Shown: piece after piece, positions 24,710-32,879 of the stretch
Position numbering within the stretch: the first letter of the stretch is position 1
Layout of the letters: each line of letters starts with the position of its first letter
Assembly: GCA_021324455.1 (NCBI GenBank)
Contig: JAJPJA010000117.1
Span: forward strand, 1 to 43,381
From: Pseudomonadota bacterium
GTDB lineage: Bacteria > Desulfobacterota > Binatia > Binatales > Binataceae
DNA length: 43,381 bases
Direction of reading: 5' to 3'
Program-made: the position numbers and the translations under genes
The notes under the pieces: model-generated
The model's input: only the letters and a program-made list of their open reading frames with translations
Told to the model about the DNA's origin: nothing
Database searches by the model: none

Positions 24710-25423
24710 GTGCCTTGCGCGCGACATCGGGCCGTCAGCCGCTTGATCGCTGCGATCGCGATGGTGCTCGCCGCGTGCGGCGCCGCCTGCGCTCAGACTG
24801 CCGTCGGTACGATCACGCAGCTGACCGGTGCTCCGCGCCTGACCCGCGGCAGCCGAACCCTTCCCGCCGCGCTCGGGATGGCGATCGATCTCTTGGATCG
24901 GCTCACCACCGGGGCCGCGTCGTCGGCCGCCGTGACCTTCGACGACAACAGCTCGGTCCAGCTGAGTGAAAACAGCACGTTGGTTATCGACGAGCACGTG
25001 TTGGGCCGGGGGCAGACGCGCGTCAGTCTGATGCACGGCCGTCTGATGGCGCTGGTGGAGAAGGGATTACGCGCCTCGGGAGCCGGCTTCACGGTGCAGA
25101 CGCCCAACGCTTTTCTGGCCGTGCGCGGCACCAGATTCAAGGTCAAATACGCGCAGAGCTCGGCGGTGTATAACGGACCCTCGACCGAGGTCGCGGTGAT
25201 GGAAGGCACGGTGGCGGCGTCCAACCGCAGCGCGCCCAATCAGGTCGTGGAGGTGCAAGCCGGCTACGAGACGGTGATCCTCGGCGAGCAGCCGCCGCAG
25301 CCGGCCGGCCCGATCGGATTGGCCGGGATGGGCCACGGACATGGGCGCGGTTTTGCCGGCGCGGGCCCCGGCGCCGCAGCGCCCCCACCGCCGCCTCCTC
25401 CTCCGCCTCCGCCTCCGCTTTAA
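24710..25423 (+). CDS. FecR-domain putative lipoprotein with polyproline tail
   Basis: The N-terminus is hydrophobic and contains LAAC (residues 20-23), a good lipobox, so Cys23 may be lipidated; alternatively a signal peptidase I site follows at ACAQ. The mature part matches the FecR domain: VGTITQLTGAPRLTRG, then GAASSAAVTFDDNSSVQLSE and FTVQTPNAFLAVRGTRFKV. FecR domains occur in sensor/anti-sigma proteins and in exported structural proteins. No membrane helix or sigma gene is present here, so a FecR-type regulatory role is unlikely. The C-terminus is 12 Pro out of 13 residues. The GTG start is one base after the parB stop, without a ribosome site; TTG at 24743 is an alternative. The stop overlaps that of the opposite-strand gene. 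Confidence 0.85.
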   Translation: MPCARHRAVSRLIAAIAMVLAACGAACAQTAVGTITQLTGAPRLTRGSRTLPAALGMAIDLLDRLTTGAASSAAVTFDDNSSVQLSENSTLVIDEHVLGRGQTRVSLMHGRLMALVEKGLRASGAGFTVQTPNAFLAVRGTRFKVKYAQSSAVYNGPSTEVAVMEGTVAASNRSAPNQVVEVQAGYETVILGEQPPQPAGPIGLAGMGHGHGRGFAGAGPGAAAPPPPPPPPPPPPL

Positions 25424-26952
25424 AATCCGTGCCGCGGCAGCGCAGAAATTTCCCGATTTTGCGCGTACGCTCGGCCGTGGCGCAGCAGAATCAGCGGCAC
25501 CGCTCCTGAAGTTGGTCCCAGTATCGGATCAAGTCCCGGAGAGCGGTCGCGCTCGTGTTCCCATATGGCCGCCGGGACGATCACGTATCCCGGCGGCGCG
25601 TCGCCCAGCTCCCCGTGGATGAAGGTCACGCCGCGATCGAGGTAGAACAGCATCGCCGCCGGATCGACCATCCCATAGACGAACAGCGGCTCGTCGGCGC
25701 CAACGATGCGATTTATCTGTGCGGCGGCTTCGCGGAACGAGCCTTTTCCGCAGGTCTTTGCCTCCTGGCGCGGAATGATCGCCAAATTGACAGCGATCAG
25801 CGCCGCGCACATCGCCACAAAAGCGGGTCTGACCGTTGGGCCCCATCGCGGGGCGAGCCGATACTCGATCCACCACGCGATCAGCACGGCGTTGGCGGGC
25901 CACAAGGGCAGCAGATAAGCGCGGCGCTTGTAGGCCGCCAGCGTGAAGAAGGCAACCGTCACCAGCCAGAAGACGGCAAAGAACTGCGCGCAATCGATCA
26001 CCGCATCTTCGGCGTGCTCGCGCGGCTGCCTGACGGCTCGGATCGCGGCGATCACCGCAAGCGGCGCCATCAGGCTGAGCGGAACGGAATTGAGCAGCAG
26101 CGGAACAACGTAATACCACGGCGGCATCGCGCCCAGCGCGCCGAGGAAGCGGCCGAAGTTTTCGCTGCCCAGTTGCCGGCTTAGAAAAGCGTAGCGCCCG
26201 CCGATCAGACAAAGCGCGTACCAGCTCGCGCCGACCGCCGCGCCGAACACGGCGGAAGCGGGCGTAAACACGCGCCGCGCCGCCTTCCAGCAGCGGTTGA
26301 CGGCAACGAACACGCCGGCTGCGGCGAGCGGCAGGAGCGCGCCGACGGGTCCTTTGGCCAGCACTCCCACCCCCAGAGCCAGCGCGAACAGCCATCGCCA
26401 ATACGGCATGCCCGCGCCGCCGCCGCGCCAGGCGCGCAGCCAGCACATGAAAGCGGCCAGTGCCGCCGCTTCGCAGAAGCTGAGCGCCATATCGACCCGC
26501 CCGAAGCGGCCCTGGCTGATGTACTGATAGGACGCGAGCAGAACCAGCCCGGACAGCGGCGCGGCCCGCGCTCCCAGAAATGAGTAGGAAAATCCTACTA
26601 TTAGTATTAGACAGGCCAGCGCGTAGATCGCCGACGGCAGCCGCACATTGAACGCATCGACCTTGCCCGCCCCGAGCAGGCGGTCGGCTGCCAGCGCCGT
26701 CCAGTGGAACAGCGGCGGCTTGTACATCGCCTGATGCTCGCCCTCGACCGGAAACAGGCCGCCGCGATGCTCCACGATTTGCTGCACGAACAGGGCTTCC
26801 ACCGCCTCGTTGTAGCTGCATACGCCGGCCGCGCCGAGCCGGTGGAACAGCAGCGGCGCGGCCAGGGCAATTATCGCCGCCAACCAGATCCGGAATGCGG
26901 CTCCGGCGCCTGGCGCAAGTGGGGCAGGGTGCGAATGACCGATACGCTTCAA
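25420..26952 (-). CDS. GT39/ArnT-like membrane glycosyltransferase
   Basis: The 510-residue protein has ten or more predicted membrane segments and a soluble C-terminal part. The N-terminal loop with SYNEAVEALFVQQIVEHRG, followed by YKPPLFHW, matches the PMT_2/ArnT family, where the acidic residue after the first helix is catalytic (here Glu49 of the NEA triplet). Family members move a sugar from a polyprenyl-phosphate donor to lipid A, protein or glycan in the periplasm. The acceptor cannot be predicted. TTG at 26952 is the proposed start. It lies 36 bases downstream of the ArgA-like gene and may share its transcript. Its stop codon overlaps the fecR-like stop in a shared TTAA. Confidence 0.85.
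   Translation of the reverse strand: MKRIGHSHPAPLAPGAGAAFRIWLAAIIALAAPLLFHRLGAAGVCSYNEAVEALFVQQIVEHRGGLFPVEGEHQAMYKPPLFHWTALAADRLLGAGKVDAFNVRLPSAIYALACLILIVGFSYSFLGARAAPLSGLVLLASYQYISQGRFGRVDMALSFCEAAALAAFMCWLRAWRGGGAGMPYWRWLFALALGVGVLAKGPVGALLPLAAAGVFVAVNRCWKAARRVFTPASAVFGAAVGASWYALCLIGGRYAFLSRQLGSENFGRFLGALGAMPPWYYVVPLLLNSVPLSLMAPLAVIAAIRAVRQPREHAEDAVIDCAQFFAVFWLVTVAFFTLAAYKRRAYLLPLWPANAVLIAWWIEYRLAPRWGPTVRPAFVAMCAALIAVNLAIIPRQEAKTCGKGSFREAAAQINRIVGADEPLFVYGMVDPAAMLFYLDRGVTFIHGELGDAPPGYVIVPAAIWEHERDRSPGLDPILGPTSGAVPLILLRHGRAYAQNREISALPRHGF
26583..26599. repeat. Perfect inverted repeat in a rare-codon patch
   Basis: AGTAGGA and TCCTACT are exact arms around AAA, within the glycosyltransferase gene. 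The surrounding bases 26577-26612 are AT-rich. On the coding strand they give the codon series CTA ATA CTA ATA GTA GGA TTT, all unusual in this GC-rich DNA. Confidence 0.6.
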
Positions 26953-26988
26953 GAGCTGATGTCCGGGTGGGCTTGATGAAAGAAATCT

Positions 26989-28182
26989 TCAGTTTGCGCG
27001 GGCATCAAAATCGAACCTGAAGATCGACAGCCGCTTGATCCGTTCGCGGTTGTAATCGCGCCATTTCGCCGCCGGCACGTCGGCGGGCCTGACCTTGCGA
27101 AACTTGAGCCGTTTGAAAAAACGCGCGGCGTGCTCCTCGCTGGTGCAGGCGAACACGTAGCGCAGCTTGCGTTCGCGCGCTTCTTTCAGGATCTCGTGCA
27201 CCAGTTCCGCGCCGACGCCTTCGCCCTGAAACCGCGTCAGCGTATAGAGCGCGGTAAGCTCGCCAGCCCGTTCGCGATGGTACGGTTCGGTCAGCAGCGA
27301 GCAGATGCCGGCCAGATGCTCGTCCGCCACGCGGTAGCCAAAGCATGAGGGCAGGATGCGATCGATTTCTTCATCGGTGCGGGTCAGCAACAAACCTTCA
27401 TCCTGTCCGCGCTTAATCATGGCTTCGGCTTCCTCGAAATCCTCCAGTGCGATGGATTTGACCGATCCGTAAGCCGCGGCGGTAAACAAGGTGCCGGTGC
27501 CGACGAAGCTGAACAACTCTTCGTAAACGTTGCGCGGCGAGGCCAGATTGACCGAGTTGACGCCGCCCTTGAGCGCGCGCATGGCGGCGCGCAGCATCAC
27601 CCGCCGCAGCCGCGACCGCTCGCGCCGCGCCAGCCGCCCGATCTGGCGCATCTGCACGAACGAATCGCGCGTGCCGTCAGGCTCGGTCAGCCCGCCCTGC
27701 CGATCAAGCAGAACCAGCTTGAATACGTCGAGGCGGCTGGCCAGTTCCTGGGCGAATACGGTCAGGTCCTCGGCGTTGCTGGTGCGGGCGCCGGCCACCG
27801 CGATACGCCCGGCGCGCAGCACCCGCCAGATTTGCGTGACCGCGGAATCAGGCGGATACGGCCGCGAGCGCAGGCCGCGCGTCGGATCGAAAATGGGCGG
27901 CGGATGGCGCGGAGCGATGCGGCCGATCTTGCGCAGCACCCGCGGCAGCACGTCCTCCGCCGCAATCAAAATACATCGGGTCTGGTTGCGCACCAGTTCG
28001 CGCATCGCGCGCGCCAGCGAATCCAGATCGCTCAAGCGCTGCCCGGCCGGCGGAATCAGGGCGAACAGAAGCGCCTTGCCGTAGAATTCTTCGAGGTAGA
28101 AAGCCTTCTCGTTGAGCGGCGGAGCTTCGCGCCGGAGGTCCGCTTCAGCCGGCGGCGATGCTTGCGTCTGCAGTTCGCTCAC
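26989..28182 (-). CDS. N-acetylglutamate synthase-like protein with degenerate kinase-fold domain
   Basis: The C-terminal 210 residues align by eye with the second half of ArgA: GVNSVNLASPRNVYEELFSF corresponds to its inter-domain block, and a GNAT domain follows with TRFQGEGVGAELVHEILKEA as the acetyl-CoA loop and ARFFKRLKF near the end. ArgA acetylates glutamate in the first step of arginine synthesis. The N-terminal 240 residues occupy the place of the amino-acid kinase domain but lack its Gly-rich motifs. Instead they hold an unfamiliar Arg/Leu-rich sequence. The GTG start at 28182 has AAGGGG 11 bases upstream. The protein could be a divergent NAGS or an acetyltransferase with another substrate. 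The next gene downstream is the GT39 enzyme. Confidence 0.75.
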   Translation of the reverse strand: MSELQTQASPPAEADLRREAPPLNEKAFYLEEFYGKALLFALIPPAGQRLSDLDSLARAMRELVRNQTRCILIAAEDVLPRVLRKIGRIAPRHPPPIFDPTRGLRSRPYPPDSAVTQIWRVLRAGRIAVAGARTSNAEDLTVFAQELASRLDVFKLVLLDRQGGLTEPDGTRDSFVQMRQIGRLARRERSRLRRVMLRAAMRALKGGVNSVNLASPRNVYEELFSFVGTGTLFTAAAYGSVKSIALEDFEEAEAMIKRGQDEGLLLTRTDEEIDRILPSCFGYRVADEHLAGICSLLTEPYHRERAGELTALYTLTRFQGEGVGAELVHEILKEARERKLRYVFACTSEEHAARFFKRLKFRKVRPADVPAAKWRDYNRERIKRLSIFRFDFDARAN

Positions 28183-28338
28183 CCTGGTATCAACCCCTTC
28201 ACGACGCGCCAGCGCGCAGTCCGGTCATGAAGATTTATAGCCGCGGCGCCGACGTGGAGTAAGCGCAGGGAGCAAAATTCCGACCCCGTCGTCCAATCTT
28301 TTTATGCGCGAGGGGGAGGGACCGGGGATGGCGCCGGT

Positions 28339-28809
28339 TCAAGCCTTCAGCAATGCCGCGGAGGATTCGACCGGCGCGGTCTGGAGCAGCGAAACCGGTA
28401 TCCTGGACGACGCAATCTGCTGCAGGTTGGTCTGCGAGAATACTTCCAGCAGCACGCGCTGGCCATGCTCCCACACGCGGAACATCCGGCAGCGCGGCTG
28501 CAGGCTGCAGGTGCTGGTGTCTTCCAGGCAGACGTTGAGATTAATCGGTCCTTCGACGGCTTCGATTATGTCCTTGAACGAGATTGCCTCGGCGGGACGG
28601 CCCAGCTGATAACCGCCGCCGGGTCCGCGCCGCGAGCGCACCAGTCCGCTGCGCATCAGATCGCGAATCACCTTTTCCAAGAAATACTTTGGAATATGTT
28701 CGCTCTCCGCGATCTGATTGCCGTTGGCGACGCCCTGGGGAACGTCGGCCAGATGGATCATCGCGCGCAAGGCGTACTCGATCTTGCGGGGGATTTGCAT
28801 CACGCTCAT
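28339..28809 (-). CDS. Rrf2-family iron-sulfur transcriptional regulator
   Basis: The 156-residue protein has the Rrf2 winged helix: YALRAMIHLAD, then IPKYFLEKVIRDLMRSGLV, and the wing RSRRGPGGGYQLGRP. Cys94, Cys101 and Cys107 (C-x6-C-x5-C) could bind a 2Fe-2S or 4Fe-4S cluster, as in IscR, RsrR or NsrR. The spacing is one residue longer than in IscR. No isc or suf genes are adjacent, so the regulon is not shown. GGAGG six bases before the ATG fixes the start. The N-terminal MQIPRKIEYALR is a common opening of non-IscR Rrf2 members. Confidence 0.92.
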   Translation of the reverse strand: MSVMQIPRKIEYALRAMIHLADVPQGVANGNQIAESEHIPKYFLEKVIRDLMRSGLVRSRRGPGGGYQLGRPAEAISFKDIIEAVEGPINLNVCLEDTSTCSLQPRCRMFRVWEHGQRVLLEVFSQTNLQQIASSRIPVSLLQTAPVESSAALLKA

Positions 28810-28864
28810 GGCATTCCTCCGTACCTGGCGTTTTCAATCACCCCGATTTCCACACTAACAGTCA

Positions 28865-29479
28865 TTACGCCCTGGCCGCACGCCCGCCGTTTCGTTGGGT
28901 GACGAATCTCTCGATGTACTTGGCCAGCAGGTCGCTCTCGATATTGACCGTGTCTCCCGGCCGCTTAATGCCCAGGGTGGTCATCTTTAAGGTGTGCGGA
29001 ATCAGGGCGCAGGTAAACCGCCGTCCCCTGACTCCGAACACGGTCAGGCTGATACCGTCCACCGCGATCGATCCTTTTTCCACCAGATAGCGGGCCTGCC
29101 CGGGGCCCACTTCGAAGGTGAACAGGCGCGAGTCGCCTTCGGGTTCGATCCCGACAATCCTGCCGATACCATCGACGTGACCCGAGACCAGGTGGCCGTT
29201 GAGCAGGGTACCGAGCGTCAGGCTGCGCTCCAGGTTGATTGAATCAGCGGGTTTGAGGGTACCCAGCGCGGTGCGCCGCAGGGTTTCCGCCGATACATCC
29301 ATCGATAATGTTCCGCGTCCCTTTGAGACCACGGTCAGACAGGCGCCGTTGCAGGCAATGGAGTCGCCGATTTTGATTCGCGCGGCGGGCAGATGTGTGC
29401 CGATGGTGATGACCGCGCCTTTGCCGGTTGGCGTCAGCCTTTTAACCGTGCCCAGATCTTCGATTATCCCGCTAAACAC
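28865..29479 (-). CDS. ribE: Riboflavin synthase, alpha subunit
   Basis: RibE joins two molecules of 6,7-dimethyl-8-ribityllumazine to give riboflavin. Two tandem lumazine-binding domains are visible: the first starts with FSGIIEDLGTVKRL, contains GDSIACNGACLTVV and ends near residue 90; the second starts with HLVSGHVDGIGRIVGI and contains KGSIAVDGISLTV. I chose the GTG at 29479 because it places the family's invariant opening directly after the start (204 residues); the frame itself reaches an upstream start at 29605. No other rib gene and no FMN riboswitch are seen. The HAD gene starts divergently 207 bases away. Confidence 0.95.
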   Translation of the reverse strand: MFSGIIEDLGTVKRLTPTGKGAVITIGTHLPAARIKIGDSIACNGACLTVVSKGRGTLSMDVSAETLRRTALGTLKPADSINLERSLTLGTLLNGHLVSGHVDGIGRIVGIEPEGDSRLFTFEVGPGQARYLVEKGSIAVDGISLTVFGVRGRRFTCALIPHTLKMTTLGIKRPGDTVNIESDLLAKYIERFVTQRNGGRAARA

Positions 29480-29686
29480 GCTTGCGCTTCGTCTTGCCGC
29501 ACAGCTCGCGCCGGTCAGTCCGATTTGGCCAACCACCGGCTTGGCCGCAACTGAAAAACCGCCCATAAAATAATAGCCTTTGCGGACCGGCCAAGGCAAA
29601 TACACTTTCGGCTGCCGGTTGGCGGTCAGGCCGGCCGCTTAAGTTGGGTTTGGCGCGCGTCCCCGGGTGCTCTAAAATCAGACCTC

Positions 29687-30367
29687 ATGGAAGAAATCAG
29701 GGCGCTGCTGTTCGATTTCGGCAATACGCTTGCCTTCCTCGACTATGAAGCACTGGCCGAGGAGTTCCGCCGCGCGCTGCCCGGTCTCGACGCGACCACT
29801 CTGGAGCGCGCCGAGTACATCGGCCGCCAGGCCCTGGACGAATACGTGATGGCGAACTCGCCTCATGATTTGGAGCGCGCTTACGAGTTGTACTTCCGCG
29901 CCTGGATGGCGGCGGCCGGCGCGGCGCCCGCGCAAATCGACTGGTGCCGCGACCGCTTCATCGCGATGAATCAGGCCGAGTCGCTGTGGCGCGTCGTGCG
30001 CCGCGGAATTACCGGCCATCTGCGCCAGTTCCGCGACGCCGGTTTCAAACTGGGTGTAGTCTCCAATGCCAACGGCAACATCCAGGCCGACGCCGAACGC
30101 TATGGACTGGCGGATTACTTCGACGTCATCATCGACTCGCACGTGGTTGGCGTCGCCAAGCCTGACCCGCGCATCTTTCATATCGCGCTGGAGGCGCTGG
30201 GCGTGGAGCCCGGCCATGCGCTGTTCGCCGGCGACCTTTACTCGATCGATATGCTCGGAGCCAAAGCGGCGGGATTGCGCAGAGCCAAGCTGATCGATGC
30301 GATGGATCAGTACTCGTGGGTTGACCACGTCAAAATCCGCGGCATCCATCAGTTACCCCATCCCTAG
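29687..30367 (+). CDS. HAD-superfamily hydrolase
   Basis: Motif I is LLFDFGNTLAF with nucleophile Asp10, motif II VVSNANG, motif III Lys in VGVAKPDPRIF, and motif IV FAGDLYSID. A helical cap domain fills residues 17-100. Position 12, where most HAD phosphatases have the acid/base Asp, is Gly. This is closer to the dehalogenase-like subgroup than to standard phosphatases, so the reaction is uncertain. The 226-residue length suits a C1-cap member. The gene opens a plus-strand row of four enzymes and ends 40 bases before the next start. Confidence 0.88.
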   Translation: MEEIRALLFDFGNTLAFLDYEALAEEFRRALPGLDATTLERAEYIGRQALDEYVMANSPHDLERAYELYFRAWMAAAGAAPAQIDWCRDRFIAMNQAESLWRVVRRGITGHLRQFRDAGFKLGVVSNANGNIQADAERYGLADYFDVIIDSHVVGVAKPDPRIFHIALEALGVEPGHALFAGDLYSIDMLGAKAAGLRRAKLIDAMDQYSWVDHVKIRGIHQLPHP

Positions 30368-30407
30368 CTCCGAGTGCGACGCGTTTTTTTTTCGGAGAAG
30401 CTTCGAT

Positions 30408-31691
30408 ATGGCCGCAATCAAAGAGACGGCGGAGCTGCTGTGGCGCGGCGAACTGACCACCCGCCAGCAGCATCCGTTCACCGCCACCGGCGAGCTGGAA
30501 GAAATCGCGCCCAACGTGGCGTTTGGCCGCTGGCTGGCCAACTTCGTCGTATGCAAAACCAACGAGGGGCTGGTGCTGATCGATACCGGCGCCTGCGCGC
30601 GGCAGGAGCAGATGCTGACCCTGGTGCGCGCCTACTCCACCGCGCGTATCCACACCGTTATTTATACTCACGGGCATCTGGATCACACCGGCGCGATGGC
30701 CCATATCGCAGCCGAAGCGGCGCACAACCGGGTGGCGCGGCCGCGCGTGGTGGGGCATCGCGGGATAACCGGGCGATTCGACCGTTACAAACGCGCCGCC
30801 GGCTATAACCGGCGCGCCGACGATCTGATTTTCGGCGGCGCCGCCGGATGGCCCGCCGATTTGGTCTATCCCGATACCTACTTTGACCATCAACTGAACG
30901 TGGCCGCCGGCGCGGAGAAGTTCCAATGCCATCATGCGCGCGGCGAAACCGACGACCATTGCTGGGTTTACATTCCTTCCGCCAAAGTGCTGTGCACCGG
31001 CGACTTCTTCATCTGGGCGGCGCCCGCCGCGGGCAATCCGTTAAGGTCGCAGAGCTACGTACGGGACTGGGCCGAGGCGCTGCGCGCGATGGCCAAAAGC
31101 GGCGCCGAGGTGCTGCTGCCCGGCCATGGCAGCCCGATCTTCGGCGCGATAAGGATTCGCCAGGCGCTCAACGATACCGCCGAGTATCTGACCCAGGTTC
31201 ACGATCAGGCGCTGGCGCTGATCAATCGGGGCGCGGTGCTGGACGAAGTGATTCACGACCTCAAGCCGCCGGCGGCGTTGGCGGAAAAGCCGTATCTGGC
31301 GCCCCTGTTCGACGATCCCCAATTCGCGGCGCGCAGCGTATGGCGGGTCAATTGCGGATGGTATGACGGGGTGCCGGCGCATCTTAAGCCCGCGCCGCAC
31401 GCCGATCAGGCGCGCGAAATCGCCGAACTTGCGGGCGGATATGAGCGTCTGGTCCAACGCGCCCTGACCCGCATGGAAGAAGGCAAAATGACGCTTTCGT
31501 GCCATCTGATCGAATGGGCCGCCGCCGCCGCGCCCGACCAGACCCAGGTGCACGCGGCGCGCGCCCGCATCTACGCCCGGCGCGCCGAACAGTCCGAATC
31601 GACCTTAAGCTGGCGCATCTTCATCGCCGCCGCGCAGGAATCGGCGGCCAGGGCCGGTATGCCCTTGCCGGCGGCCGGCCGCGAGTTCTGA
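30408..31691 (+). CDS. Metallo-beta-lactamase hydrolase with alkylsulfatase-type dimerisation domain
   Basis: The zinc-binding signature THGHLDH is at residues 87-93 (His88, His90, Asp92, His93), preceded by LVLIDTG. Further ligands are likely in HARGETDDH and CTGDFF. The C-terminal third contains VNCGWYDGVPAHLKP and GGYERLVQRALTRMEEGKM, typical of the dimerisation domain of SdsA1-like alkyl sulfatases. At 427 residues the protein stops after this domain and lacks the C-terminal SCP2-like domain of the 650-residue enzymes. There is no signal peptide, so it is cytoplasmic. The start at ATG 30408 has GGAG ten bases upstream. The substrate may be an alkyl sulfate or another ester. Confidence 0.88.
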   Translation: MAAIKETAELLWRGELTTRQQHPFTATGELEEIAPNVAFGRWLANFVVCKTNEGLVLIDTGACARQEQMLTLVRAYSTARIHTVIYTHGHLDHTGAMAHIAAEAAHNRVARPRVVGHRGITGRFDRYKRAAGYNRRADDLIFGGAAGWPADLVYPDTYFDHQLNVAAGAEKFQCHHARGETDDHCWVYIPSAKVLCTGDFFIWAAPAAGNPLRSQSYVRDWAEALRAMAKSGAEVLLPGHGSPIFGAIRIRQALNDTAEYLTQVHDQALALINRGAVLDEVIHDLKPPAALAEKPYLAPLFDDPQFAARSVWRVNCGWYDGVPAHLKPAPHADQAREIAELAGGYERLVQRALTRMEEGKMTLSCHLIEWAAAAAPDQTQVHAARARIYARRAEQSESTLSWRIFIAAAQESAARAGMPLPAAGREF

Positions 31692-31735
31692 CTGCGCATT
31701 TGAGACTCCCGCGCCGATAGACTACTAATGGCGTC

Positions 31736-32803
31736 ATGAAGTTCGGGCTTAACGCTCCCGCTCACATCAACGCCTGGAAAGACCTCGAAGCCGCCGAGGA
31801 TTTGGGCTTTTCCAGCGTATGGTTTTATGACTCGCAGATGCTCTACAGCGACGTCTACGCGACGATGGCGCTGGCGGCGGAGCACACCAGACGCATCGGC
31901 ATCGGCACCGGCATCGCGGTCCCCAGCAATCGCATCGCGCCCGTCACCGCGCATTCCATCGCGACCATCGCGCAGCTGGCGCCGGGCCGCGCGATGCTCG
32001 GAATCGGCACCGGATTCACCGGCCGCAACATGATGGGCCTGCCGCCGGTTGCGCTGGCCGACCTGCGCGAACACGTCCGCATCTGCCGCGCGCTGCTGCG
32101 CGGCGAGGAAGTGCTCTATCGCGAGGGCAAGCGCGAGCGCTGGATCCGCTTCATGCATCCGGACCGCGGCTACATCAACCTGAAACAGCCGATTCCGATC
32201 ATTATCGCGGCGCAGGGGCCCAGGGCGATGGCGCTGGCGGGCGAGATCGGCGACGGCTGGATGGCGCCGGTGTCGGCTCCGGCCGGGTTCCGCCGCGACC
32301 TGGAGGCGGTGCGCGGCGCGGCCCGGCGCGCCGGTCGTCCACTGGACAACTTTTCCGTCATTATGTTTGCATCGGTCTGCGTGCTGCGGCCCGGCGAGTC
32401 GCTGGCGTCCCCGCGCGTGCTCGAATGGGTCGGCCCGATGGCGGCAGTTGCGCTGCATGCCTTGTGGGAAGCCTCCGCGGTGGCCTCGCAGCTCCCGCCC
32501 ACGCTGCGCCCGATTTTCGAACGCTACCGCGACGAGTACGTGGGCGGACTGGATCTACCCGCCGATCGCCGCTACCTGAAAGTGCACGAAGGCCACACCA
32601 TCTATGTAAAGCCGGGCGAGGAGCGTTTCCTGACGCCCGAGGTGATCGACGCGTTCAGCATGACGGCGCCGCGCGAGCGCATCATCGCGACCATCAAGGA
32701 GCTGGAGCAGGCCGGATTGCAGGAAATCGCGTTTTGCATCCCCAATGAGAACGCGCGCGAGAAAATCGAGGAACTGGGGCGCGAGATCGTGGCGCGCTAC
32801 TGA
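31736..32803 (+). CDS. F420-type luciferase-like monooxygenase family oxidoreductase
   Basis: The 355-residue TIM-barrel protein belongs to the LLM/Mer group. The opening MKFGLNAPAH, EAAEDLGFSSVWFYDS, LAPGRAMLGIGTGFTGRNMM and IPIIIAAQGPRAMALAGEIG are its usual blocks. Many such proteins use F420 or FMN; cofactor choice cannot be read directly. The gene lies 44 bases after the hydrolase and 76 before the amidohydrolase, so the three are probably one transcript. It may oxidise or reduce a compound released by its neighbours. Confidence 0.88.
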   Translation: MKFGLNAPAHINAWKDLEAAEDLGFSSVWFYDSQMLYSDVYATMALAAEHTRRIGIGTGIAVPSNRIAPVTAHSIATIAQLAPGRAMLGIGTGFTGRNMMGLPPVALADLREHVRICRALLRGEEVLYREGKRERWIRFMHPDRGYINLKQPIPIIIAAQGPRAMALAGEIGDGWMAPVSAPAGFRRDLEAVRGAARRAGRPLDNFSVIMFASVCVLRPGESLASPRVLEWVGPMAAVALHALWEASAVASQLPPTLRPIFERYRDEYVGGLDLPADRRYLKVHEGHTIYVKPGEERFLTPEVIDAFSMTAPRERIIATIKELEQAGLQEIAFCIPNENAREKIEELGREIVARY

Positions 32804-32879
32804 AAGAGCCAAATATGGACAGGCGCACGCGGCCGGTTGTATGCGATCCCGACCAGCCGCCGACTCGGGAGGGTGTTCG

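Noticed and set aside
29480..29686. Possible FMN riboswitch before ribE
   Set aside because: The conserved RFN-element blocks are not present on the minus strand upstream of the riboflavin synthase start.
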